Shown in pieces: positions 18,061-31,121 of a DNA stretch of 64,000 nt; within the stretch, counting starts at the first letter, position 1; each line of letters begins with the position of its first letter. Made by a program: the position numbers and the translations under genes. Source of the DNA: Anaerobacterium chartisolvens (lineage in GTDB: Bacteria; Bacillota; Clostridia; Acetivibrionales; DSM-27016); NCBI RefSeq assembly GCF_003337415.1, contig NZ_QPJT01000014.1, positions 56,619 to 120,618 on the forward strand, in the 5' to 3' direction. Under the pieces are notes generated by a model that was not told where the DNA came from, did not search any database, and worked only from the letters and a program-made list of their open reading frames with translations.

Positions 18061-19056
18061 ATGAAGGATGTTGCCAGAAAAGCCGGACTCTCAATAGCGA
18101 CAATTTCAAAATACATCAATGGCGGTAATGTCCTGAAGGAAAACCGTGTCATTATTGATAAAGCGATTAAGGAGCTGGGTTTTGAAGTTAACGAGATTGC
18201 CAGAGGGCTGAAAACCAATAAAACAATGACAGTTGGGTTACTAATCCCAAGCCTTGAGAATATATTTTTTACCAGTATACTTTCAAATATAGAAAGCATT
18301 TTAATTGATAAGGGATATAGTACTATAATCTGCGACTATAAGGAAGATAAAAGCCTTGAGAAGCAAAAGCTTGATTTTCTGGTAAAAAAAATGGTGGACG
18401 GAATTGTTACCATGCCAATGGGATGCGATTTGGAAATTATTAATTCGGTTATTGGCAGAAATATTCCGGTTGTGCTGATTGACAGGGCTCTAAAGGGTGT
18501 GGATTGTGACGCCGTACTGGTGGATAACCTAAACGCCTCTTATAATGCGGTAGAACAATTGATAATTCTGGGGCATAAAAGAATTGGGATTATATGCGGG
18601 CCTGATGATATATACACTGCTCAGGAGCGCTTGAGGGGCTACGAGAGAGTGCATGAGGATTATGCCATGACTGTAGACCATAAGCTTGTAAAAAAAGGAG
18701 ACTATCAGATAGAAAGCGGGTACAGGCTTCTTCTGGAATTAATAAAAATGAAGGAACCTCCGACCGCCGTTCTTGTGACAAACTATGAAATGACTCTTGG
18801 CGCCATAATGGCTATAAACGAAAGCGATATAAAAATACCCGACGACATATCCTTTATAGGATTTGATAACCTGCAGCTTGCAAAGGTTGTAAAGCCGCCG
18901 TTATCTATAGTAATCCAGCCGGTTAAGCAGATTGGCGAGGTTGCTGCCAATATGCTTTTAAAGAGGCTCCGGGGTGACGGTTCAAGCTTTCCATCCATGG
19001 TACGCCTTAAGACCGAATTGATTTTAAAGGATTCCGTCAGGAAGATAGGAGATTGA
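18061..19056 (+). CDS. LacI-family transcriptional regulator
   Basis: I place the start at ATG 18061, giving MKDVARKAGLSIATISKYIN, the standard LacI helix-turn-helix opening (331 residues). Upstream in-frame codons (GTG 18040, ATG 18034, ATG 18007) have no ribosome site, and the last lies in the promoter; AAGGTG at 18036 is rather far from 18061, so the start is not certain. A hinge helix (VNEIARGLK) and a ligand-binding domain with sugar-binding-protein fold follow (TVGLLIPSLEN; ISFIGFDNLQLAKVVKPPL). It stands between the transporter and the catabolic operon and probably represses both, and itself, through the AGCTAAACGTTTAGCT sites; the inducer would be the sugar they handle. Confidence 0.92.
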   Translation: MKDVARKAGLSIATISKYINGGNVLKENRVIIDKAIKELGFEVNEIARGLKTNKTMTVGLLIPSLENIFFTSILSNIESILIDKGYSTIICDYKEDKSLEKQKLDFLVKKMVDGIVTMPMGCDLEIINSVIGRNIPVVLIDRALKGVDCDAVLVDNLNASYNAVEQLIILGHKRIGIICGPDDIYTAQERLRGYERVHEDYAMTVDHKLVKKGDYQIESGYRLLLELIKMKEPPTAVLVTNYEMTLGAIMAINESDIKIPDDISFIGFDNLQLAKVVKPPLSIVIQPVKQIGEVAANMLLKRLRGDGSSFPSMVRLKTELILKDSVRKIGD

Positions 19057-19120
19057 TTTATTAATTAGTTAAAACTATAAGGGAAGTGAAGGGATTTGCT
19101 TCTCATATATTTTAAGATAG

Positions 19121-19136
19121 AGCTAAACGTTTAGCT
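19121..19136. promoter_or_regulatory. Perfect 16-bp LacI-type operator before the catabolic operon
   Basis: AGCTAAACGTTTAGCT is a perfect palindrome with the central CG typical of LacI-family sites. It lies 43 bases before the kinase start. Related sites occur at 8902, 13636 and 18017. Confidence 0.75.
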
Positions 19137-19178
19137 TTAAAATTAAAAAATACAGAATAACGTAATGAGGTAAGTAAT

Positions 19179-20690
19179 ATGGAAAAGCTGTTATTAGGAA
19201 TTGATATTGGAACATCGGCCTGCAAGGTAGCAGTTTTTGACCTTCAAGGCAAAGTGCTGTCGCAAGCTGCAAAGGAGTATAAGGTATACTATCCTGCTCC
19301 GGGATTTGTAGAGCAAAACCCGGATGAGTGGTGGGAAGCTGTATGTGCGGCAATCAAAGAGACACTTGCTTATCCGGGAATAGATGCGGCACGGATAGCA
19401 GGAATAGGCATTGACGGGCAGAGCTGGTCTGCCATACCCATTAATAAAAAGGGTGAGGTTCTAAGCAATACCCCCATCTGGATGGATACGAGGGCGGCCG
19501 ACATATGCAGGGAGACTGTGGACAGAATAGGCTTTGACAGAATTTTTGAATTAAGCGGCAATTCGTTTGAGCCTACCTATTCAACGCCTAAGATACTGTG
19601 GTTTAAGAAAAACATGCCCGATGTTTACAGCTCGACCTATAAGTTCTTACAGAGCAACAGCTTCATAGCTTTTAAACTGACAGGACAGATATCTCAGGAT
19701 TTGTCTCAAGGGTATGGAATACATTCCTTTGACATGAAGAAAGGGAAATGGGATGAGGGCTTTTGTGAAGAGCTGGGATTTGACGGGGAAAAGCTTCCTG
19801 AAATTTATCAATGTCATGATGTAATAGGAGAAGTGACGGCTGAGTCCGCCGCCCAAACAGGGCTTGCAAAGGGAACACCTGTTGTTGCCGGAGGGCTTGA
19901 CGCATGCTGCGGTACACTCGGCGCGGGAGTTGTAAAAGTGGGACAGACTCAGGAGCAGGGAGGGCAAGCCGGTGGTATGAGCATATGCTTAGATTCGTCG
20001 GTTGCACACCCCAAGCTTATTTTAAGCTTTCATGTCGTACCCGATCTTTGGCTTTTGCAGGGAGGAACGGTAGGCGGAGGAGGGGCGATAAAGTGGTTTA
20101 AGCAGGAGTTTGGGGCGTTTGAGGAAATGGAAGCCAGAGCAAGGGGCTCCAGCCCATTCAAGATTATGGATGAGGAAGCTGAAAAAATACCCGCGGGTTC
20201 CGAAGGGCTGTTGTTTTTACCTTATATGGCCGGAGAGAGGTCTCCTCTGTGGGACAGGAAAGCAAAGGGAGTATTTTTCGGCCTGGATTACAGCAAGACC
20301 AGAGCGCATATGATCAGAGCCGTTATGGAGGGCTGTGCGTTTGCGTTGCAGCACAACATGAAAACAGCGGAGGAGATCGGCGTAGGGGCAGACGAACTGA
20401 TTGCAATGGGCGGAGCTGCAAACAGCAGGCTTTGGACACAAATTAAGGCCGACATAACAGGTAAAACTATTAAGGTTCCAACCTCAGATACAGCTACAAC
20501 ACTGGGAGCCGCAATTCTGGCAGGTGTAGGAACGGGATTGTACAAGAGCTTTGAGCAGGCTGTGGAGGACACAATTGTAATTACACGCACACACCAGCCC
20601 GACATGAAGGCCCATTCCGTGTATGAAAAAAGCTATGGCATTTATCTTGAGCTGTATGAAAAGCTTAAGGACACAATGCAAAAAGTTTAA
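19179..20690 (+). CDS. FGGY-family carbohydrate kinase (xylulokinase-like)
   Basis: A 503-residue cytoplasmic kinase, full length for the family, with GAGGTAAG ribosome site. The N-terminal actin-like domain begins LLGIDIGTSACKVAVFD. VVAGGLDACCGTLGAGVV carries the presumed catalytic Asp, and ELIAMGGAANSRLWTQIKAD forms the C-terminal nucleotide site. Overall similarity is to XylB, but FGGY members phosphorylate many ketoses and polyols and substrate cannot be told from motifs. As first gene of an operon with GatD and GatZ, galactitol or tagatose are plausible substrates; D-xylulose is the default alternative, since xylose is the main product of this locus. No xylose isomerase is present nearby. 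Confidence 0.9.
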   Translation: MEKLLLGIDIGTSACKVAVFDLQGKVLSQAAKEYKVYYPAPGFVEQNPDEWWEAVCAAIKETLAYPGIDAARIAGIGIDGQSWSAIPINKKGEVLSNTPIWMDTRAADICRETVDRIGFDRIFELSGNSFEPTYSTPKILWFKKNMPDVYSSTYKFLQSNSFIAFKLTGQISQDLSQGYGIHSFDMKKGKWDEGFCEELGFDGEKLPEIYQCHDVIGEVTAESAAQTGLAKGTPVVAGGLDACCGTLGAGVVKVGQTQEQGGQAGGMSICLDSSVAHPKLILSFHVVPDLWLLQGGTVGGGGAIKWFKQEFGAFEEMEARARGSSPFKIMDEEAEKIPAGSEGLLFLPYMAGERSPLWDRKAKGVFFGLDYSKTRAHMIRAVMEGCAFALQHNMKTAEEIGVGADELIAMGGAANSRLWTQIKADITGKTIKVPTSDTATTLGAAILAGVGTGLYKSFEQAVEDTIVITRTHQPDMKAHSVYEKSYGIYLELYEKLKDTMQKV

Positions 20691-20744
20691 AGAAATTTGT
20701 TTTATAAATATTAAACAGCGTGGGAACGCTTTAAGGAGGTAGTT

Positions 20745-21791
20745 ATGAAAGCGGGAGTATTACATGCAAAGGATGATATCAGATGTGAAGAAATACCAAC
20801 ACCCGTGCCTTCAAAGGGAGAGGTTGTTGTAAAGGTAAGGGCCACGGGTATATGCGGCTCAGACCTTCCAAGGGTTCTTGGAGACGGGGCGCACTTTTTC
20901 CCCATAGTGCTGGGGCATGAGTTTTCAGGGGAAGTAGCGGAGGTGGGTGAAGGAGTAACCTCGGTTAAGGTTGGGGACAGAGTTGCAGGCGTGCCTTTGG
21001 TTCCGTGCTTGAAATGCGATGACTGCCAGAAGGGCAATTATGCACTATGCAAGCATTACAGCTTTATCGGCTCAAGGGAGCAGGGGAGCTTTGCGGAGTA
21101 TGTTAAGATGCCGGAGAGAAATGTCGTCAGGTTTGACGATAGTGTATCTTTTGAGCAGGGAGCGTTTTTTGAGCCCGCTACTGTTGCGATTCATGGTTTG
21201 CTTTGCGCCGACTATCGTGCGGGAGAGGATGTGGCTATTCTCGGGGGAGGAACGGTTGGCTTGTTTACCGCGCAGTGGGCTAAGATTTTCGGTGCAAAAA
21301 GGGTTTTTGTTTTTGATATTGATAATGACAGGCTGGCACTTGCAAAAAGGCTGGGCGCCGATGTGACTGTCAACACGCTTGATAAGGACTTCCGCCAGCA
21401 GGTGGATGAGCTGACCGGCAAAAAGGGCTTTGGATTTGTTTATGAAACCGCCGGTGTTGATGTAACAATGAAGCTGGCTTTTGAGATAGCCGGAAATAAG
21501 TCCTCGGTATGCTTTATCGGCACGCCAACTAAGGATCTTGTGTTTACTCCCAAGCTTTTTGAAAACATGAACAGGAAGGAATTCAAGCTTACCGGCTCGT
21601 GGATGTCGTACAGTGCGCCGTTCCCCGGCAAGGAGTGGTCGCTTACGGCTCACTACTTCTCAACCGGAGCACTTAAGTTTGACAGCAGCTTTATATTCAA
21701 AAAGGTTCCGCTTTGCAATATAAAGGATGCTTTTGATATGTTCAAGATCCCCGGCACCGTCAAGGGAAAGGTGCTGATAGTTAACGAGTGA
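20745..21791 (+). CDS. gatD: Galactitol-1-phosphate 5-dehydrogenase (GatD-like)
   Basis: A 348-residue zinc-dependent medium-chain dehydrogenase following AAGGAGGTAG. Catalytic zinc ligands are in GICGSDLPRV and GHEFSG; four cysteines of the structural zinc site lie in CLKCDDCQKGNYALC; the Rossmann loop reads AILGGGTVGLFTAQ. Stretches such as CGSDLPR, GAHFFPIVLGHEFSG, YETAGVDVTMKLAFEIAG and GSWMSYSAPFPGKEW agree closely with E. coli GatD as I remember it, and that is more specific than a generic sorbitol or xylitol dehydrogenase match. GatD oxidises galactitol 1-phosphate to D-tagatose 6-phosphate with NAD. No galactitol PTS is present, so the phosphate must come from another enzyme, most simply the FGGY kinase just upstream. 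Confidence 0.85.
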   Translation: MKAGVLHAKDDIRCEEIPTPVPSKGEVVVKVRATGICGSDLPRVLGDGAHFFPIVLGHEFSGEVAEVGEGVTSVKVGDRVAGVPLVPCLKCDDCQKGNYALCKHYSFIGSREQGSFAEYVKMPERNVVRFDDSVSFEQGAFFEPATVAIHGLLCADYRAGEDVAILGGGTVGLFTAQWAKIFGAKRVFVFDIDNDRLALAKRLGADVTVNTLDKDFRQQVDELTGKKGFGFVYETAGVDVTMKLAFEIAGNKSSVCFIGTPTKDLVFTPKLFENMNRKEFKLTGSWMSYSAPFPGKEWSLTAHYFSTGALKFDSSFIFKKVPLCNIKDAFDMFKIPGTVKGKVLIVNE

Positions 21792-21851
21792 GTTAAATGA
21801 ATGGTTTAACGATGCAAAAGATCACATTATTTTAGGAGGGAGGACGTAACA

Positions 21852-23174
21852 ATGGAGGGTTTACACCCATTGAAGGAATTGGTTGCAAAACAGAAGCAGG
21901 GGATACCGGAAGGAATATATTCGGCTTGCAGCGCAAATGAATACGTTATTGAGGCGGCTATGGAGAGGGCCTTAAAATCGGGGAGCTATGTTCTGATAGA
22001 GGCTACCGCAAATCAGGTCAACCAGTTTGGAGGCTACACCGGTATGAAGCCGGCTGATTTCAAAGCTTTTGTATACGGCATCGCCGGGAAGGTTCAATTT
22101 CCCGAGGAGAAAATATTGCTGGGAGGAGATCATCTTGGGCCTCTTACATGGAAAAATGAACAATCCGTAACGGCAATGGAGAAGTCCTGTGAATTATTGA
22201 AGCAGTATGTGTCGGCGGGATTCACAAAAATCCATATTGACACAAGTATGCACCTCGCGGACGACAATATCAATGAAAAGCTGGACACGCATGTTATTGC
22301 CGAAAGGGGCGCCATACTGTGCAAGGTTGCGGAGGAGGCATATGCAGAACTTCTTGAAAAGGATAAAAACGCGTTGCAGCCTGTATATGTGGTAGGCAGT
22401 GAAGTGCCTATCCCGGGGGGAAGTCAGGAGGAGGAAGAGGGAATTCAGGTTACAAAGGTAGATGACTTTGAAGCAACGGTGGAAACCTTTAAACAGGCCT
22501 TCCATAAGCTGGGGCTTTACAAGGCGTGGGATAATGTAATTGCCGTTGTAGTTCAGCCGGGAGTTGAGTTCGGGGATGAAACTATTCATGAATACAACCG
22601 TGAAGCGGCAAAAGACTTGTGTAATGCACTCAAGAAGTACCCCAGCCTTGTTTTTGAGGGCCATTCCACAGACTATCAGACTCCAGAGGGACTAAAGGAA
22701 ATGGTTGAGGATGGAATAGCTATTTTGAAGGTCGGGCCTGCTTTGACCTTTGCCTTGAGAGAAGGACTTTTTGCTCTCAGTATGATTGAAGAGGAATTGT
22801 TCAGATATAATCCCGACATTCATCTTTCAAACCTTGTAAATGTATTTGACGAGGCCATGCTTCAAAATCCCGGCAACTGGAAGAAGCATTACCACGGCAG
22901 CGGAGTAAAGATAAGGTTTGCCAGAAAATACAGCTTCTCAGACAGGTGCAGGTATTATCTTCCCGATCCTAATGTGCAGAGCTCCATAAAAAGGCTTGTG
23001 GAAAATCTTGAAACAGCCCCAATACCGCTATCTCTGTTAAGCCAGTATATGCCTGTTCAATACATCAAGGTAAGAAGCGGCAATTTATCAAATGACCCGG
23101 TGAGCCTTTTAAAGGACAGAGTTGTGAACTGTGTAGACGATTATTTATACGCTACAGAAGCGAAGCGGCAGTAA
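21852..23174 (+). CDS. gatZ: GatZ/KbaZ-family tagatose-bisphosphate aldolase subunit
   Basis: A 440-residue protein behind GGAGGGAGGAC. Signature segments ATANQVNQFGGYTGMKPADF, LGGDHLGPLTW, FTKIHIDTSMH, VVQPGVEFGDETI, FEGHSTDYQTPEGL and LKVGPALTFALREGLFAL match the GatZ/KbaZ family throughout. In E. coli GatZ stabilises the class II aldolase GatY, which splits tagatose 1,6-bisphosphate; some annotations call family members tagatose-6-phosphate kinases. No GatY gene is in this window, so either the catalytic partner is elsewhere or this protein acts alone. Together with GatD it fixes the operon on the tagatose-6-phosphate route. Confidence 0.9.
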   Translation: MEGLHPLKELVAKQKQGIPEGIYSACSANEYVIEAAMERALKSGSYVLIEATANQVNQFGGYTGMKPADFKAFVYGIAGKVQFPEEKILLGGDHLGPLTWKNEQSVTAMEKSCELLKQYVSAGFTKIHIDTSMHLADDNINEKLDTHVIAERGAILCKVAEEAYAELLEKDKNALQPVYVVGSEVPIPGGSQEEEEGIQVTKVDDFEATVETFKQAFHKLGLYKAWDNVIAVVVQPGVEFGDETIHEYNREAAKDLCNALKKYPSLVFEGHSTDYQTPEGLKEMVEDGIAILKVGPALTFALREGLFALSMIEEELFRYNPDIHLSNLVNVFDEAMLQNPGNWKKHYHGSGVKIRFARKYSFSDRCRYYLPDPNVQSSIKRLVENLETAPIPLSLLSQYMPVQYIKVRSGNLSNDPVSLLKDRVVNCVDDYLYATEAKRQ

Positions 23175-23268
23175 TTTTAAGCGGGCTTTATTCCCGGTAC
23201 AACAGCAAAAGAAGTACTATTCCGGGCGATTTAAATAAATATTAAAGTAAAAAAAGGAGATGTATCTT

Positions 23269-24282
23269 ATGAGTAATGATATTGTAAATCCAAGCTTGGT
23301 GCCTCAGAGAATATTGCGCGGAGGAGATAAAATGCCGGGTATAGGCATGGGTACCTTCGGCTCCGACAGATTTTCGGCCGAAGATATCGCTGCTGCGGTA
23401 AAGGGTGCGGCAGAGGTTGGCTTCAGGCTGTTTGACTGTGCGTCTGTTTATGGTAATGAGCATTTGATAGGAGAAGTTTTTGAAGACATTATGAAGTCCG
23501 GCATAACGAGAGAGGAGCTGTTTATTACTTCAAAGGTGTGGAATGATATGCATGGGAAAGGAGATGTACTGTTATCCTGTGCAAAATCCTTAAAGGATTT
23601 GAAGCTTGACTATATAGATTTATATTTTGTACACTGGCCTTTCAGGAACTTCCACCCGAAGGGAGCTGCTCCCGACTATCACAATAAGAATGCAAGGCCG
23701 TTTTCAATTGAACAGTATATGGAAACCTGGTACCAGATGGAAAGACTGCAGAAGGCAGGTTATGTAAAGCATATAGGAGTGTCGAATATGACTGTCCCCA
23801 AATTAAAGGAGCTATTCAAGTACTGCACCGTTATGCCGGCAGCAATTGAAATGGAGCTTCATCCATGCTTCCAGCAGCCCGAGCAGTTCAAGTTTGCTCT
23901 CGATCATGGAATACAGCCCATTGGCTTCTGCCCGATAGGTTCTCCAACCAGACCAGATCGCGATAAGACCTCGGAGGACTATGTTGATATTGAGGACCCG
24001 GCAATTGTTGAAATAGCTAAGGCTCATAACGTTCATCCCGCCGTTATCTGTGTTAAATGGGCGGTACAGAGAGGACAAACCCCAATTCCCTTCTCAATTC
24101 ACAGAAAAGAGTATGCAAGTAATATACGCTGCGCAGTTGAGGACCCTCTGACAGAGGAGGAAATGAAAAAAATCGAGGGCTCAGACAAAAATTGCAGGCT
24201 TATAAAGGGACAGGTATTCCTCTGGGATGGAGCAAAGGACTGGAAGGATTTGTGGGATCTGAACGGAGAAATAACAAAATAA
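23269..24282 (+). CDS. Aldo/keto reductase
   Basis: ATG 23269 is preferred over ATG 23260, which abuts the GGAG ribosome site at 23256-23259. The 337-residue protein is a full AKR barrel with the catalytic tetrad visible: Asp and Tyr in FRLFDCASVYGNE, Lys in FITSKVW, His in YFVHWPF. The NADPH-binding tail IPFSIHRKEYASNI is present but lacks the usual IPKS form. AKRs of this type reduce aldoses to alditols. In a GatD/GatZ operon without isomerase or PTS, it could reduce an imported hexose to galactitol; reduction of another intermediate cannot be excluded. Confidence 0.9.
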   Translation: MSNDIVNPSLVPQRILRGGDKMPGIGMGTFGSDRFSAEDIAAAVKGAAEVGFRLFDCASVYGNEHLIGEVFEDIMKSGITREELFITSKVWNDMHGKGDVLLSCAKSLKDLKLDYIDLYFVHWPFRNFHPKGAAPDYHNKNARPFSIEQYMETWYQMERLQKAGYVKHIGVSNMTVPKLKELFKYCTVMPAAIEMELHPCFQQPEQFKFALDHGIQPIGFCPIGSPTRPDRDKTSEDYVDIEDPAIVEIAKAHNVHPAVICVKWAVQRGQTPIPFSIHRKEYASNIRCAVEDPLTEEEMKKIEGSDKNCRLIKGQVFLWDGAKDWKDLWDLNGEITK

Positions 24283-24313
24283 TGAGGCCGCTGACTGCGG
24301 ATTTGGAGGTTTT

Positions 24314-24748
24314 ATGCTAAAAGGGATTCCTTCTGTTTTAACCCCTGAATTATTGAAAACACTTATGGAAATGGGGCACAGTGATGAAATAGTAATAGCA
24401 GACGGCAATTTTCCGTCAGGCACCTTTGGGAAAAAGGTAATCAGGCTGGACGGACACGGTGTGCCTGAAGTACTGGATGCAATATTGAAGTTTTTCCCGC
24501 TCGATCCTTATGTGGAAAAGCCGGTGGCGTTAATGGAGGTTGTACCGGGCGATACGGTGGAAACGCCAATATGGGACGTTTACAAGGAAATAATCAATAA
24601 GCACGAGCCGGAAAACAACAAAATAGAAAATATTGAGAGATTTGCCTTCTATGAAAGAACAAAAAGCGCATATGCCGTAATTGCAACAAGTGAAGCGGCA
24701 CTTTATGCAAATATCATTTTGAAAAAGGGTGTTGTCATAGACAGGTAA
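24314..24748 (+). CDS. RbsD/FucU-family sugar mutarotase (FucU type)
   Basis: This 144-residue protein starts after GGAGGTTTT. It has the family's conserved His in MGHSDEIVIADGNFP and the FucU-like segments LKFFPLDPYVEKPV and FAFYERTKSAYAVIAT. FucU interconverts the anomers of L-fucose; L-galactose has the same ring configuration and is a plausible substrate. Its presence suggests that the sugar entering this pathway has L-fuco/L-galacto configuration, in line with the GH95 enzyme at 3281. It is the last gene of the operon. Confidence 0.88.
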   Translation: MLKGIPSVLTPELLKTLMEMGHSDEIVIADGNFPSGTFGKKVIRLDGHGVPEVLDAILKFFPLDPYVEKPVALMEVVPGDTVETPIWDVYKEIINKHEPENNKIENIERFAFYERTKSAYAVIATSEAALYANIILKKGVVIDR

Positions 24749-24840
24749 TCATATAAAGGGATTTATCCTTTTGTCGCTCCGGCCATGCCGCCAAGCTAAT
24801 GTGCAATTTACAAAAAAAAACAAAATATGTATGAATTTTG

Positions 24841-24869
24841 TTGAATTTAATATTTTTAAGATATATAAT
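24841..24869 (+). promoter_or_regulatory. Promoter of the thioredoxin-like gene
   Basis: TTGAAT (24841-24846), 17-base spacer, TATAAT (24864-24869), then TATAGTA. A box AATTTACAAAAA at 24805-24816 lies 36 bases before the -35. Both parts recur at 25834-25897. Confidence 0.75.
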
Positions 24870-24928
24870 TATAGTAATATATCATATGAAAATATTTATC
24901 CTTGTGATTGCACAGGCGGTGGCGGAGC

Positions 24929-25816
24929 ATGAAAAGATATGTTTTTTTGATAGTACCTGCTGTGGCTGCTCTGATAATAGGCTTGGCGGTTTATGCCTTT
25001 CACCCGTTCAACAGACTGGAGCTTAAGTCCGGAGATGTAATTCCTTCAGGGATTAAATTTTTTAATGCCTCGGGAGGGGTAAGCAGGGCAGGTGATATCG
25101 GAGGTAAATACAGAGTATTTTTCTATCTTGACAGCACTGATAGCGCCTGTATGGAAAGGCTGAATTGCATATCAAAGGTAATTAATTTAATAAGCGTTGA
25201 GAATATCAGCTATGCAGTGGTGTGGGAAGACAGCATACCTGTGGAAAGTATAGCTGAGACGGGAATTGACTTAAGCTTCAATTATTCGCTTAATCGCAGG
25301 GCTTCCTTGAGTGAATCGAGGCCTGATGCATTCCTTACCGATGAGAACGGTAAAATTATTATGATTACCGGCTACAGCTATGTATCTCTGATAAATGAAA
25401 TCATCGCGCTGGGCGGGAAAAAGGATTTAAGTGTCGGTGCTGCCGAAATGATTCTGAAAAATGCATCGGAGCCGGGTGCTTCCTTGGGAGATAATGGCGG
25501 AAAGACGTTGCTTATGTTTGTGTCGTCGGGATGCAGAACCTGCAGGGAAACTGAAGAAATTGTGCGGCAAAATATTGATTCGATGTATGAAAAGATAAAT
25601 GTCATTACCGTGCGCCCGGATTTTGACACAAGGCAGCCTTATGACAGACACTTTGAAATTGATCCCCAGCAGGTATATTTCAATATATTTACAAATGCGC
25701 AGGGGATAGAGGCGTCTAAACGCAAATATCCCCTGTTTTTTATAATAAATAGCGATTATTCTGTTGAAAGGCTGTTTACCGATGCCGGTGATACTGTCAA
25801 ACATATTATGGGATAG
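24929..25816 (+). CDS. Membrane-anchored tandem thioredoxin-like protein
   Basis: I choose ATG 24929 (behind AGGCGGTGG); TTG 24908 lacks a ribosome site. The 295-residue product starts MKRYVFLIVPAVAALIIGLA, an uncleaved signal anchor, so it should face outward. Two thioredoxin-like halves follow. The first (about 40-160) has AhpC/TlpA features (SGDVIPSGIKFFNA, FFYLDSTDSACMERL) but only single cysteines. The second (about 180-290) has a CxxC in VSSGCRTCRETEEI. It may be a disulfide reductase or an electron carrier for secreted proteins. A thioredoxin-CcdA fusion at 51356, on the far side of the dockerin genes, is a possible redox partner. No precise function can be assigned. Confidence 0.7.
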   Translation: MKRYVFLIVPAVAALIIGLAVYAFHPFNRLELKSGDVIPSGIKFFNASGGVSRAGDIGGKYRVFFYLDSTDSACMERLNCISKVINLISVENISYAVVWEDSIPVESIAETGIDLSFNYSLNRRASLSESRPDAFLTDENGKIIMITGYSYVSLINEIIALGGKKDLSVGAAEMILKNASEPGASLGDNGGKTLLMFVSSGCRTCRETEEIVRQNIDSMYEKINVITVRPDFDTRQPYDRHFEIDPQQVYFNIFTNAQGIEASKRKYPLFFIINSDYSVERLFTDAGDTVKHIMG

Positions 25817-28780
<2,964 letters not shown>

Positions 28781-28852
28781 AGCACATTGCGAGCGAACGG
28801 AATATGATTTTGCTCATTAAAAATTTTAGACATTAAATATTTAAGCATGTGA

Positions 28853-31042
<2,190 letters not shown>

Positions 31043-31044
31043 GC

Positions 31045-31094
31045 TGCATTACAAATAGATGCGAAGTATTTCGCACATCTAGGGGTCTAATGCA
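31045..31094 (+). terminator. Intercistronic nested stem-loop
   Basis: TGCATTA (31045-31051) pairs with TAATGCA (31088-31094), enclosing AGATGCGAA/TTCGCACATCT. There is no T-run, so RNA processing or 3' stabilisation of the upstream message is more likely than full termination. Confidence 0.5.
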
Positions 31095-31121
31095 AATAAA
31101 GAGTAATTTGGAGGCAAGCTT

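Noticed and set aside
19179..20690. Naming the kinase xylB
   Set aside because: Similarity is general to FGGY kinases; the GatD/GatZ context argues against assuming xylulose.
20714..20728. AGCGT-GGGA-ACGCT inverted repeat before gatD, considered as a further LacI or CcpA site
   Set aside because: The arms do not fit the AGCTAAACG palindrome and match a cre consensus only partly; it may just be a weak intercistronic hairpin.
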